From: Pempheris klunzingeri
Taxonomy: Eukaryota; Chordata; Actinopteri; Acropomatiformes; Pempheridae
Length of the DNA: 64,000 bases
Reading direction: 5' to 3'
Assembly (NCBI RefSeq): GCF_042242105.1
Contig: NC_092034.1
Coordinates: 4,893,144 to 4,957,143, forward strand
Position 1 is the first letter of the stretch. Each line of letters starts with the position of its first letter. The position numbers were made by a program, and so were the translations under genes. Below are positions 10,605 through 21,879 of the stretch, one piece after another. The notes below the pieces were generated by a model. The model had not been told where the DNA came from. It did no database searches and saw nothing but the letters and a program-made list of their open reading frames with translations.

Positions 10605-11258
10605 TTATGGTATGAGAGCAATTACAAAGAAGGCAGCGAGTAAACCTGCAGCAAAAGCCATGACTTGGAGCAGATCTTTCCACCGACAGCGTGAGGGATC
10701 TTTGTTTGCAAGCCGAGCAGATAAGTCCTTGATGTGTGCTTGCAAAGACTGGACAATGGCTGCATCCACATCTGGATCCTGTAATGATATTATAGACTCC
10801 AGTAGGCGCCTGCCGCAGAACTTCTTCCTCAGGTGTTTCACAACAGCCCTGCAGACAATTTTGGTGCTCTTGGTGTCCGGGCAGAAGCCTTCCACCGCAG
10901 TAAGTCCCTCCATTGTTTGACTGACGAGTCTCTTGACGTGTGAGACCCACTCTTCCTGGCTACGGCTGTGCAGAGCCTGACACTTTGTCAGCACTCTCAC
11001 CGTCAGCAGGGTCACAAACAGCCGGAGCTGCTTCTCACTTCCTGCCTCGGCTGTCGACTCAGAGCCAGAGGCAGAAGGACCAGCAGAGTCCAGAGATGTT
11101 AGAGGTTGGTCCAAGGAGACCTCAGAGCTGTTCCCCTTCTCTGGGACGGCCTCTGGTGCTCGAGGTTCAGCCGTCGCGACTTCAGAGTGGTTTTTGTTCT
11201 CTGGGACTATGTCCAGTCTACCTTCTTCAAATCCGGTGCTTATTTGCAATTCTTCCAT
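10605..11258 (-). CDS. Unrecognised 217-aa single-exon protein with C-terminal membrane anchor
   Basis: An uninterrupted frame runs from the ATG at 11258 (MEELQIS) to the stop at 10605, with an in-frame TAG just upstream of the start. The first 85 or so residues are acidic and rich in Ser, Pro and Glu, with a VPExxNxSEV motif occurring twice. Residues 85-190 look helical and charged (AVVKHLRKKF, LQAHIKDLSARL). The last 23 residues contain a hydrophobic helix (VMAFAAGLLAAFFVIALI) ending at the C-terminus, as in tail-anchored proteins of the ER or mitochondrial outer membrane. No signal peptide is evident. It sits between TRIM-B and TRIM-C on the same strand. The middle region faintly recalls a family of uncharacterised teleost proteins, but I cannot name it. 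ORF length and helix argue that it is real. Confidence 0.6.
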   Translation of the reverse strand: MEELQISTGFEEGRLDIVPENKNHSEVATAEPRAPEAVPEKGNSSEVSLDQPLTSLDSAGPSASGSESTAEAGSEKQLRLFVTLLTVRVLTKCQALHSRSQEEWVSHVKRLVSQTMEGLTAVEGFCPDTKSTKIVCRAVVKHLRKKFCGRRLLESIISLQDPDVDAAIVQSLQAHIKDLSARLANKDPSRCRWKDLLQVMAFAAGLLAAFFVIALIP

Positions 11259-11383
11259 GTTCACAGATGCGTACTAGTCCTCAGTAGTTGAGTTGTTTCT
11301 GGTGTGAAATCCAGTCCTGAACCTGAGAAGCTGTGTGATGATGACATGTCATCGATTCTAGATTTCTAGAATCCCAATGACAT

Positions 11384-11548
<165 letters not shown>

Positions 11549-11559
11549 ACCGAGGTTGT

Positions 11560-12220
11560 AACTTTACAGAGGCTATGCATGTCCTTAAAGGGCCCAAAAG
11601 TCACTCAGGAGACAGGAAGGGTAGAATTTATCAAGAGAAATATAATGAATATGGAAAACATATAATATTCTTTATTTGCTTATCTTATGTATGTAGTTTT
11701 GGGTCTCGATACACAACATCGTATGATTTGCATCAGTTGTCCATTATTGGTAGGAAAATACTTATGGGACATTAGACTTCTGTTGAACATAACAAGTACA
11801 AGGCACAGTACAAGGAAATGAAAAGCCTTCAAGTATTTACCATAGACTGGCATACATTCAGAGGAGTGGTGAGGAAACCCGTGTGAGGAGAGCCACGTGG
11901 TGATTTCAAAACACTGAACATCCCCTGACCAATCAGAATTGAGTATTCTCTATGATTCTGGTAAAAGATTAATTCAGGATGGCCAGAAGTCCATTCAGTA
12001 AAACTATTTGGAGTAAAAATACAATTCTGGATTTATGTTTGAATATCCTGAGTGGCTAAAAATGGTCTAACTGACTGACTCATAACTTAGGTGAACTAAA
12101 AACAAACTTTAAAAAAAGCTTTAGTTTAATGAGCCACACAGCTTTTAACTTCCATTTGACAATGACATATCACATTAATCAAAACTTTACTTGTAAATAC
12201 TAGAAAATTAAAACATAAGT
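11560..12220. other. Intergenic, nothing recognised
   Basis: AT-rich sequence without recognisable genes or known repeats. Confidence 0.4.
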
Positions 12221-12229
12221 CTTGCTTAC

Positions 12230-12355
12230 CTTTCATGTATAAATTCCAGCTTGTCACTCCTGAGGCTCGAACAGTGTCGAGTTGCTCTCTTATCTGTCGT
12301 TTCACACTGCTGGAGAAAAGAGCAGCCCTGCTGGACTCTGTCATTTCCTGGATCC
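12230..12355 (-). other. Candidate orphan exon
   Basis: A 42-codon frame from the ATG at 12345 region (MTESSRAALFSSSV) runs to NLYMK and ends at a consensus-like donor (AAAG|GTAAGC, GT at 12228-12229). The peptide is Ser-rich then basic and amphipathic (KRQIREQLDTVR). Its phase does not join the 217-aa ORF downstream, and I found no partner exon. Confidence 0.25.
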
Positions 12356-12399
12356 TCATAAACCCAGATACACCTGATAAAGTGGGTAGCTGGGTGAGG

Positions 12400-13480
12400 T
12401 TTCTTTATATCAGTTCAGCTGCAACTCCAAACAAGGGCAACAAAACCTCTGGATATATTTATTTTAGTACAGTAACAATACAAAAGAAAAAGTTTATACC
12501 TTATTTCACCTTTATTTTTTATGAAGAAAGTCAATGTATGATCATAGAATGGCATTAAAATGAACAAAAAAAAAACATATTATGTCATGACAGCATTGCA
12601 AAATCACTTATTACGTACTGATACTGATGCCGACTACTGAGACTGATTATACCTTCACCTGATGAGTCCTTTGAATTCGTAGGACAGTCTAAACTATGCG
12701 GATGCAAATTATAGGTGACCGTTTTGCGATTATCCAAGTAACTAGGCTCTACAGGGAGACATTCGAGACTTAAAGAGTTTGGATTGTGATGTATTTTCCT
12801 TTTTAGCTTTTCCAAAACCAAAAACACAATACTCAAAATGTAAGGAAAAATGTCGGTGTTTCTCTATTCTCAAGTAAGCTCAAATTGTTAGCACGCTCAG
12901 CTAACTAGCTTAGCTTACCACTCACACTAGTAACTGGGTGTTACTTTCAAGACTGAGGAGTATATCATTGAATTAACTACATTAGTTTTTGGGGTTACAG
13001 GTTATGATTCTTTTTTAAATACCTGCACTCCACCATTCTCCACTGTGTAGAAACTGGTCCTAGATATAGGATAACTTAGGGGAAAAGCTGGTCCTTGGGA
13101 AATGACGTTTTAGCCTCAGTCATGATATCATATAAGTAGTCCTCCAGTGCATATTTAAGACTCCTTTAAAAGGGTTATTCTAAAATGAGTTAGCAGGAGA
13201 TGACAGTGTTTTCAACCAGCATATGAAGCTAATGTTAATGAAGCTAATGTTCAATTACAGCAGATGAAACTCTAGCAACTCGTCATTTTAGCCTGTAAAA
13301 TATATGGTTGACGGCTACAAATAAAAAGCTTGTTTTTACCAACTTCTGTTTGAAATCCGACCTATTTCTTTCAGATTGCTCTTCAATGCATCTTTTAGGA
13401 TATCTGGCAGGTTTTGAATGTTTTTTATCTTAGAGGACTTAATTGGAGTTGTTAGTTTTGACCTCACAACAACTTTACAC
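12400..13480. other. Intergenic stretch downstream of TRIM-C
   Basis: Mostly AT-rich. A short piece near 12880-12920 ('agctaactagcttagctta') resembles the fish repeat family at 7680 and 16615. A minus-strand open frame at 12585-12836 has no splice context or motif I recognise. Confidence 0.35.
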
Positions 13481-13487
13481 TGTTCGA

Positions 13488-15921
13488 CTATTCTTTACTT
13501 TGTTGGAGGAAGCGAATAAGAGAGAGGCGATATGTTTCATCTTCCACTGGCGTAATAACCAAAGGCTTTGCTTTCTTGGCCCAGCTGTACAGATAGAAAT
13601 ACGGGAACAGTTTCTCTGTGAAAGATTCTCCTGTGAAAGAGTGGATGTGCATCTTCCTATTCACATCATAGAAAGACACTCTGCCTTCCATATAGTCTAG
13701 ATACACTCCTACTTTTGTTGGCCTGGGGCACAGGTAAAGGTCAGTGTAGGGTGTACGATGAACTCTATAATCAGAACCCCTCTTTCCTATGGCAAAGAAG
13801 CCATGTCCTCTATTCAAAGTGATCCTTCCTGTTCTGGGTACTGTTTCCTTGGCAACACCAACATCCCAGTCCGTTCTCAGGCCCACTTGGACTTCCCAGT
13901 AGTGACGCCCAGAGGTGAAGCAATTCGTCCCTAAGATCATGGGACAGTCGAACTTCTCTTCATCAGACGATGAGGGGCTTGCATTTTTTAAGTACTTCAA
14001 ACGTTTCCCAAAATCATACACCACGAGGCAGCTGCCAGCAGTGGCTGGGTCAAAGGTGACTGACTCTGAGAAGAAGAAAAAAAGTTATCCTAAAGCTTTT
14101 ATCTTTAGTCTTAATAAGTGAATTTAATGAGCAAGAAAAATCATTTAAATCTCACCTTTATATTGTCTCATTCTGGTCAGTTCTGTGAGAGGTGAAAACA
14201 CAACACAGTTAGGAGAAACTCTTCAAATAGCGACATCTTTGCTGAAACGTAGCATATATTTACCCGCGTCTGTCAGAGTTTTCAGTTCTGCTTGAAATGT
14301 GTGTACAAGATGACACATGGCTCTCCTCACCGTCTGCACACACAGGTCTGAGTAAACCCTGATGTTTGACCAGCTCTTGGTGCCTGAAATGGTGCTCAGC
14401 GCCTGCAAAGTCTGATGATTCACAAACACATGACCACTGCTGGTACTGGGGTATATTCAGTCTTTTTATACAGCTAACCATCTGCACCCAAGCAGACATT
14501 TTCATGTAGACATGTGTCTTGACACACTCACTGTCTTCTTAAATAGATAATTACACATTTTGGGGAATAAGTTTACTTGCTTTACTGTCTAGCCAAGTTG
14601 TAGTACTTGACATACACAGGTTGCTACAAAGGTTTTGCACTCAGCAGAGCAGAAAAAAGAAGGGAAAAACATGCATTAACTTGCATTGTTTTTTGCAGAT
14701 TTCTTGAAGATTCAGTTCAAATTTCCGTTACATCTGACTGGAAATTTGACTACTGATATGTATGGTCTTTGTGTACATTTTCATTAAGTGCATCTCATTT
14801 CTCTTGTTCATATACCTTCAGCCGAATAGTGTTAGTGTTGACTGACCTGCAGGAGGTGAAGGTGGTCGTCACTTTGTGAAAGCTCCTCCAGCTCAGAGTG
14901 CTTCCTCTGCAGTTGGGTGATTTCCTCCTGCAGCTCTTTAATCGTCGCTTCGTCTTTGTCTTGTGATTTTCTGATCTTCTGCTCGATGTTGCATTTCAGT
15001 TTAGTTTGTGCCTCTTGCACATGATTCATCAGAGTATTGAAGAGTTTATCACTGTCTTCAATCTCTTTATTTGCTTTGTTCTAATAGAAAAATTCAATTA
15101 GATCAATTGCACAGATATATATTTAAGTGCGAAATGTTCCCCAGTACTCACTGTGCTTATTTGAGAAGAGTCTCTGAATTCCTTTATCTTTTCCATTCTG
15201 CTCTCAATCATTATTTTGATCTCTCCTTTCTTAGACTCAATATTTTCCTACAATAAAGAATTTCAAGAAAAAAGTGGTTAAGCCAGTGAATCATTTTTTT
15301 AAGTTTCAGTTTACAATCAAAGTAATTTAACAAAATAAACTCTCTTACTTTCTGTTGAACCCCTTCTTCTTCAACGGGCACCTTTTCATGGTCTTTGTGG
15401 TCTGTCTCACTGCACACCAGACAGATGCACACCTGATCATCCCTGCAGAAAAGCTCCAGGATCTTCTCATGCTTCTTACACATCCTCTCTTCCAGGTTCT
15501 CCACCGGGTCGATCAGCTTGTGTCTCACCAGGGAGGGAACTCTCTGGTGAGGCTCCAGGTGGGCTTCACAGAACGACGTCAGACACACCAGGCAGGACTT
15601 AAGGGCCTTGAACTTTGTTTCAGTGCACACATCGCATGTCACCTTCCACGCTGCGCTTTCAGGTGTCCTGACTTTTCTCCTCTTTATTTGGACTGAAATC
15701 TCCTCGATGACCGTGTTTGTGGAGATATCAGGCCTCACACAGAATCTTTTATTACACACGGGGCAGTGGCATAAATCACTTTTGTCCCAGTGCTCACTGA
15801 GGCAGGTCTTGCAAAAGCTGTGACCACAAGGTGTGGTGACGGGGTCGCTGAAGACGTTCACACAGATCGAACACTGGAAATTACTCTCGGGCAATGAAGC
15901 AAAGACACTGAATGATGACAT
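13488..15921 (-). CDS. TRIM-C: btr/TRIM39-like RING-B-box-coiled coil-PRY/SPRY E3 ligase
   Basis: Coding exons: 15349-15921, 15152-15247 (96 nt), 14847-15080 (234), 14264-14411 (148), 14156-14182 (27) and 13488-14065. Borders are GT-AG and phases agree; the product is about 551 aa. The RING spans residues 17-56 (CSICVNVF, CGHSFC, CPVC). B-box 1 starts at 96 (CDVCTETK) and B-box 2 at 148 (CKKH to HKDH), all ligands intact. A long coiled coil follows, then PRY/SPRY with FDP, YWEVQV, DVGVAKE, VGVYLDYMEG and VSFYDV. The C-terminus has a tail of about 15 residues beyond ITPVED. A non-coding first exon (about 16242-16390) carries a consensus donor, and an ISRE lies just upstream. Likely a cytosolic ubiquitin ligase; the target is unknown. 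Confidence 0.92.
14545..14615. repeat. Small fragment of the 7680/16615 repeat family
   Basis: 'ttttggggaataagtttact' resembles the 'tgggaaatacgcttattcgc' block of that family. It lies in a TRIM-C intron. Confidence 0.35.
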
Positions 15922-16241
15922 TATGGAAACTCTGTGGGAGAAAATGTGATTTATTTACTTTGTATATGTTCTTTCAGGTTTTTTAAATCATGTGTGACAT
16001 GACAACCATCATTATACCGAACATAAACACAAAAACTAGGGGAAAAAGAGCCAAAATGTTAGAGAAGTCTTTGGAATCAAGTCTATTTTTAGGCTGTTTA
16101 CAATGCTAATCCTGACCCGCCCGATGAGTCATATTCATGTGAGTCAGCTTGCACATCTTAATAATGCATAACTTACTTACAGCTCTGTATTTTAAATGCA
16201 AAAACAGAAAAACAACCAAATTAGTTGGAGGAATGACTCAC

Positions 16242-16390
16242 CTGACTCTCCGTAGGTCTTATGGAAATTGAACTAATCTGCCTAAACTGTCTGTTAAATG
16301 CAAGACCGTACGCAGTAATCATCGCACCACAAACACTTCAACAATGATCATCTGAAGACGAGTCCTGAGAAGCTGAGGCAGCTCCAGACA
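16242..16390 (-). other. 5'UTR exon of TRIM-C (candidate)
   Basis: A consensus donor (AGTCAG|GTGAGT, GT at 16240-16241) lies downstream of the ISRE. The coding exon has a good acceptor (CTCCCACAG) about 10 nt before the ATG. The transcription start is not defined by sequence alone. Confidence 0.55.
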
Positions 16391-16415
16391 CTTTAGTAGG
16401 TGTGGTCAGTTCACT

Positions 16416-16431
16416 GAAATGAAACTGAAAA
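16416..16431 (+). promoter_or_regulatory. ISRE, copy 3 (TRIM-C promoter)
   Basis: GAAATGAAACTGAAAA is a perfect ISRE (the reverse strand reads AGTTTCATTTC) with a third GAAA repeat. It lies about 175 bp upstream of the first-exon donor of TRIM-C and about 500 bp upstream of its ATG. Confidence 0.75.
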
Positions 16432-16614
16432 ACAGACACAGTTGGGCATATTTAAGAGAACATTTATTGTTATGAACCAAAACACTTCTCTTCACTGTAC
16501 AACCTTTGCAGCATCAATCACACTTTAATTTTACTTTTAAAATCAACATGCAATCGGAAAATCAGAGCTCTAAAAACTACAATTTCTTTAAATTTTTTTG
16601 AGGTATCATGCATT

Positions 16615-16965
16615 TAAAGGAATAGTTGATCTAAGGAAAACTTCTTCATATATCTGTATGGTAGCACAAATATGAGGTTTCAGCCAGCGGCCAGTTAGCT
16701 TATCTCAGGCTAAAACTGTGAACAAAGAAACAGCTAGCGTGGCTCCATCCCTCCCACCTTTAAAGGTGCTTCCAGGTGCATTTTGTTGCTTTTGGAGAGA
16801 GCCAGGCTCGCTGTTTCCCATTTTCCAGTCTTAATGCTAAGCTAAGCTAACTTTTTCTCTAGCTTTTTAAATAGCGCTCAGACATGAGGGTGGTATCGAT
16901 TTAATTTATCTAAGCCTCTGCAAGAAGATGAATAAGCATACTTCCCAAACTGTCACACCATTCTT
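16615..16965. repeat. Degenerate fish interspersed repeat
   Basis: Blocks: 'tatgaggtttcagccagcgg', 'ccagttagcttatctcaggc', 'atgctaagctaagctaac', 'gaagatgaataagcatactt'. These are the familiar blocks of an old repeat found throughout fish genomes. A copy in the opposite orientation lies at 7680-7860. Confidence 0.65.
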
Positions 16966-17017
16966 TTAAGGCTTTGTGGAACTTCCATGAGCTGATGTGA
17001 AAACACAAAATGTATGA

Positions 17018-17023
17018 TTTATT
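17018..17023 (-). terminator. Candidate poly(A) signal of TRIM-D
   Basis: AATAAA on the minus strand, about 110 nt beyond the TRIM-D stop codon. Confidence 0.5.
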
Positions 17024-17132
17024 CATTTGTTGAGCTACACTATACATGTCATAGATATACATAAAACGTAAAATACACCAAAATACAGTCAGTTTGGACT
17101 TTGATAAGGGCTTTTCAGTGTATTTACTCTCA

Positions 17133-20100
17133 TTAACTTTGCTTGATCAGGCTTTTCTCATTCACTGGGCAAATCGCAATGGTATCAGAGGCTTTGTCAC
17201 AGCAGTATAGGTAGAAAAAGGGTAAGATCTTCTCTGTAAATGAATCCTTGAATGTGTAAATATGGGTCCGAGCCCTCACATCGTAAAAGGACAATTGACC
17301 CTCCTCGTAGTCCACATATACACCAACTCGCTTGGGCTTGGGGTCGAGGGAGAGCAGGATAGGTGGGGAAGTCGACACCCGGTACCCCTGGCCTTTCTTC
17401 ATGGCCAGAGCCCAGTAGCCCTGGGATGTGCTTACAGAGATCCTGCCCTTTCTGTTGACAGAGGACCTGGCAACACCCAAGTACCAGTCGTCCTTGTCCC
17501 CTAACTGGACCTCCCAGTAGTGTCTCCCTGAGGTGAAGCCGTCGCGGCCCAGGACGATGACCACTGTGTCGAAGCGATCAGGGTGGTCTGGGAGGTCCTG
17601 CCATGCGCCCAGGTGTCTCACCTGATGCCTGTCCTGAGAAAGCTGCAACCACGGATTGGCTGAGTCGGGGTCCAGAATGACGTCCACTGCAGAAACAACA
17701 GACATATTAAACGATTTATTTGTTTTGAGAGTTTCAAGGTGATGAAAAGATCCAACCAAATGCAAAAAAAATGTACCTGAATATTTCAGAATCTTTTTGA
17801 TCTCTGTAAAAAAAACAAAGACAAAGATCTCTTCAGATAACGTGTCAGCTTTCTCTGGTGATGCTTTCAATGTAAAAGACAGAGGAAGGCTGCATTTAAA
17901 TGTTAAAGGAAATCCTACCACTCTCAGCCAGTTTGGCGATCATTTCATTTAACGTTGCCTTCAGTTTGGTTACCGATCTCCTGATCATGCCGATGCATGT
18001 ATCAGTGGGAACAGTGGTCTCAGACCAGTCTTTGACAGACGGAGGCGTGCTAAGGGCTGGGAAGTTCTACAGAGAGGCAGAGCACAAGAAAAGACAAGAA
18101 AACAAGTTAATTAACACAATAACATATCTACAATTTTTATTACAGTCAAGATTTTCATCTACTTTATAGACAAACAAGCCTGCAAAATTATTTCCACAGC
18201 AGTATCCAGCCTACAGAGAAAATGAAATGATGTGCATGTGGATTGCATTACATTTCAATGTAATACTTAATTTTGCCATGATTACATGTTTAGTAAAACA
18301 GCAGAGAAAAAAATAGCAAAAAATGTACTTTCCTCTGTAAGAAGGTGTATGTAAACTCTGGTCTTAGTTAGAGAAGCACTTGCAGAAATGCTGCCCCCAA
18401 TATGAACTACAGAAGCCAAATATCTCAACCAGGATGGAGATCTACACCTTAAAAACATTCAAGCTCAAATAGAAAAGTTGTATTAAACTTTAAAATGATC
18501 CCCAACACCTTTAAGAAGTGAATGTGGTCAGTCCGAGCCATGTGCTCCAGGTCTGTGTTCCTCCTCTTCAGCTCTGCGATTTCCTGCTCCAGCTCAGCGA
18601 TGAAGCCTTCGGCCCACCTCTCCGTCTGCCTCTGCTTCTCCTCTATGGACAAAACCAGCTCGGCCTCGGTCCTCTGGATGGACCGCACCAGCTCCGAGAA
18701 CACCTGCATGCTTTCCTCCTTCTCTCTCTGAGCGCTGGCCTGAAAACACAGGCGACAAAACGCACAAATCTGTGGTGAATAATAATCACTGTGTAAATGA
18801 TGTGTGTGAATTGTGCAAATGTAAATGATGGTCTTAGAATTTCAATGTACCAGCGAGCTCTGTGACAGCAGGACTCACTTTGTTTAGTTCCACCGAGTGT
18901 TTGATCTCCTCCACCTTCTTCACCCTGTCCTGGATCATCTGCTGGACGTCTATTTCTGTCCTCTTCAGCTGCGCCTGCACGACATGATTTCACACAAACA
19001 AGGCCGATGACAAGCGCACACACACAATAACGTGGAGAGAGAAAAAAAACATACCTCTATCTTTACTTTTAGACTTATAATTCTTTTTCCTATGTAATTG
19101 TTTTCCTGGGGCATTGCCTATGGGGCTTATTGATATGAATACAGTGCTCATGTGCCCCATCAGGAAATCATTTTCATGATTTATGCGACAGCAGTGACAG
19201 CATTTGCAACATTTGCCCACTCTACACAGAGAATCCCAACTTCAAAGTAATGGAGTGTTAATGCTGAATATCACATTTAATCCTTCATACTACATGTTAC
19301 TAAAAAAGGTTATCACATTACTGCACGACACTGAAGACAACAATATAGTTAGTTAGTTCAAATGTCACCAGAAAAGCTGCATTTTCCTCCAAAACGGAAA
19401 AAAATGTCTGTAAGCAAGTAATGGCGCAGCCTTCAAATTAAACTGACAGTATGTTATTTAATCTCAGGATACACAGAATCTGTTGTCGTTATCTGGATCT
19501 AGTGTGTGTAAATGCAGTTGTGATAGCACTTTACAGCACTTTTAGTGTGTCATTGACTACTGTAAAACACTATAAGGAAGATGTAATGTTGTTCTGTAAT
19601 GTTCTTTGGCTCTGTTGAGGTTTTCTGATCTTTGATTTGTACAACACCAAATCTGTCTCACCTTTTTCTCTGTCCATTCTCTCTCCACGGGGACGGTGTA
19701 GTGCGACCTGTGGTCCGTCTCAGTGCACAGCACGCACACACAGGTCTGGTCCTTCTTGCAGAAGAGCTCCAGGAGCCTTTCGTGCTTTGGGCACATCCTG
19801 TCCTCCATGTTTGCAACGGGCTCAATCAGCTTGTGCTTGGTGAACCTGGTGGAATGAGATTTCAGGTGCTCCTCACAGTAGGAAGTCAGACACACAAGGC
19901 AGGATTTGACTGCCTTTGGCCTGCCTTCCCCCAGGCAAACATCGCACAGGACCTCCTCCCAGGATGGAGGTGGGAGTGACGAGGAGGGAGGCGAAGGTGA
20001 GGTTTGAGGAGCTGGAGAAGCCGGGATCTGAGGTGAGGGCGGGGGTGATGTTTGGGGTAGTGGAGGCGATGGTGGCCCCTGAGCTGTGGCTTGTGGTGAC

Positions 20101-20597
20101 GGCGGGGGAGAGGTTTGGGGTGCTGACACAGGGGGGAGCAGTGGTGGTAACTCCTCTTGCGGTGGCTTTCTCTCCACTGGTTTCTCTTTCTTTTTCTTCT
20201 CCTCCTCTTGCTTCTGCTTCAGCTCCTCTAGAAGCTGCTGCTTCTGATCCTTCTCCAAAAGCCTCTCCTCATCCTCCTTTTTCCTTCTTTCCATCGTCCA
20301 CTTCTTTTCCTTCCTGTTGTCCTCCTCCTCGTCCACCTTCCCTTCCACACTTCTAATCCTGATTTCTTTGAACTGCTCTGCAATTTCCCTCAGGACAGTG
20401 TTAACACTAATATCAGGTCTTTTGTAGAAAGACTTCTTACACATAGGACACTGGTACAGGGGGCTGGTTCTCCAGTATCCCAGAATGCAGCTCTGGCAGA
20501 AGTTGTGTCCGCAGGGGATGGATACGGGGTTGGTGAAGACGTCGAGGCAGATGGAGCAGTGCACCTGCTCTTCAGAAAGGTTTCCAGTGGAGGCCAT
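17133..20597 (-). CDS. TRIM-D: btr-type TRIM with a large charged and Pro/Ser-rich RING-B-box linker
   Basis: Coding exons: 19662-20597 (936 nt), 18879-18974 (96), 18509-18739 (231), 17919-18066 (148), 17777-17803 (27) and 17133-17686; about 663 aa. The RING spans residues 14-53 ([18 protein letters not shown]). Residues 84-148 form a Glu/Lys/Gln-rich, probably helical stretch; 149-211 are Pro/Ser-rich with QTSPPPSPQ twice. B-box 1 starts at 218 and B-box 2 at 269 (CPKH to HRSH), intact. A coiled coil and PRY/SPRY follow ([32 protein letters not shown]), the closest here to the bloodthirsty type. The ATG at 20597 was chosen because an acceptor (CCGTGTAG) lies two bases upstream; an in-frame ATG at 20624 is the alternative. 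In TRIM-A and TRIM-C the same linker is about 40 residues, so the insert is unusual. It is in frame and uninterrupted, so probably functional. Confidence 0.92.
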
Positions 20598-20699
20598 TCC
20601 TACACGGCGGAGAGGTAGGGTCATTTTCAGCGCAAGCAACCGGTCTCTGAGCGGGGCATCAAACCTGCTGTGATATTGAGGTCGCTAGGGTTAGATGGC

Positions 20700-21700
20700 C
20701 TGGGTCATTTTCATGCAAACCTACAAAGCAATGCATGACAGGACTCATTTATCATTGCAAATTCCAAGATCTGTCAATTCAAGGTTTTATACCACAAAAT
20801 TCAATCAAACATTTTCTTTTTTTATATAATAAATGAGCCCTTGTGAGTCTTGGGGGAGTGTTTACAGACTTGACTTTGTTCTTCTTTTGCACGTGGCCAA
20901 TACCAGACTTTATCCATGTCAATATTTGAGAGTTTAATTATTAACTGATTCAATGTTAATACACAGCGAATATGAGCCAATGTTTTTGATAATGATCCCT
21001 TAAATTTATACCAAGCTATACTGTGGGGAAAGTTTTACAGCTGAAAAACAAACTTGTCACTACTCTCTGGTGGACAAACGATGTAATGGAATCACTTTTT
21101 TGAAATTAATTCAAACATATTTTTGGCATCTCCTGCAAAATCTTATCGGCCAACATACCACCACTATCAATATATTTGTTAGAAGCTAGTACCTGCTGCT
21201 AATGTTGGCTTCAAATGAGTCTGTGCTGATCCAGACTTTGTATTTTTAGCTGTCTTTACTTGAACTTCAAGCTAAATATACATTATGCTTGTTTAATGAG
21301 TTTGTACACTGGCAGTGTGTCTTGTGAAGCTGTGAGTGAGTTTGACTTTTAAGACAAGCAGCGCCCTGCTTTGAGGCCGAGGTATTCGTGCCAGACCAGA
21401 TTAGCATCTTTCCAAAAATATTAGTCCAGCTAGTGTCGTGTCTTGCAGTGCTCCCCTGCTCTAAACAATATTTTGGGTTGTTTTGACACGGAAACACCTT
21501 GTGGCTCAAATACAAACTTGAAGCTACAGGAAAAAAAGCCTTTAGCTCAGGTCACAGCTCTGAAGCAGCCAAACAGTAATAAGAAAAAATCCATAATACA
21601 AACAACACTCCCCTAAGAGACCTAGTGGTACCCCGAGAAGCAGATGTGAAAGAAGAGAAATGAAAATGCAGGAAAGGACGAGGAGAGGAAAAAGCAGAGA
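20700..21700. other. Upstream region or 5' intron of TRIM-D
   Basis: AT-rich, with no recognisable coding sequence. The minus-strand open frame at 21267-21515 has no motif. It probably separates the TRIM-D coding start from a non-coding first exon. Confidence 0.35.
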
Positions 21701-21715
21701 TATGGGGACACTCAC

Positions 21716-21780
21716 CAGAGAGCAGCTGCCTGAAAGCTCCGCTGTACACTGACACATGAGACAGGCTCTAACCACTGCCC
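21716..21780 (-). other. Candidate 5'UTR exon of TRIM-D
   Basis: A strong donor (CTCTCTG|GTGAGT, GT at 21714-21715) occurs on the minus strand about 1.1 kb upstream of the TRIM-D ATG, preceded by a C/G-rich tract. I saw no ISRE nearby. Confidence 0.35.
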
Positions 21781-21875
21781 CCCCCCCACCCCCCACCCCA
21801 ACCAACTAATACACACACACCTCAGACCCAAAATATACCCCCCTCACTCCCTCCCTCCCTCCCTCTCCTTTTACC
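21778..21875. repeat. C-rich tract with G-quadruplex potential on the minus strand
   Basis: Runs of C (nine, six, four) separated by single A bases at 21778-21799, then a CCCT/CTCC-rich stretch. The minus strand has at least four G-runs close together, next to the possible TRIM-D first exon. Confidence 0.6.
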
Positions 21876-21879
21876 CCAG

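Noticed and set aside
10492-10950. 152-codon minus-strand frame overlapping the 217-aa ORF
   Set aside because: It is in another frame of the same strand, lacks a coherent domain pattern and conflicts with the longer frame that has a membrane helix.
19916-20356. 146-codon plus-strand open frame
   Set aside because: It is antisense to the TRIM-D RING/B-box exon; its composition mirrors the low-complexity linker.
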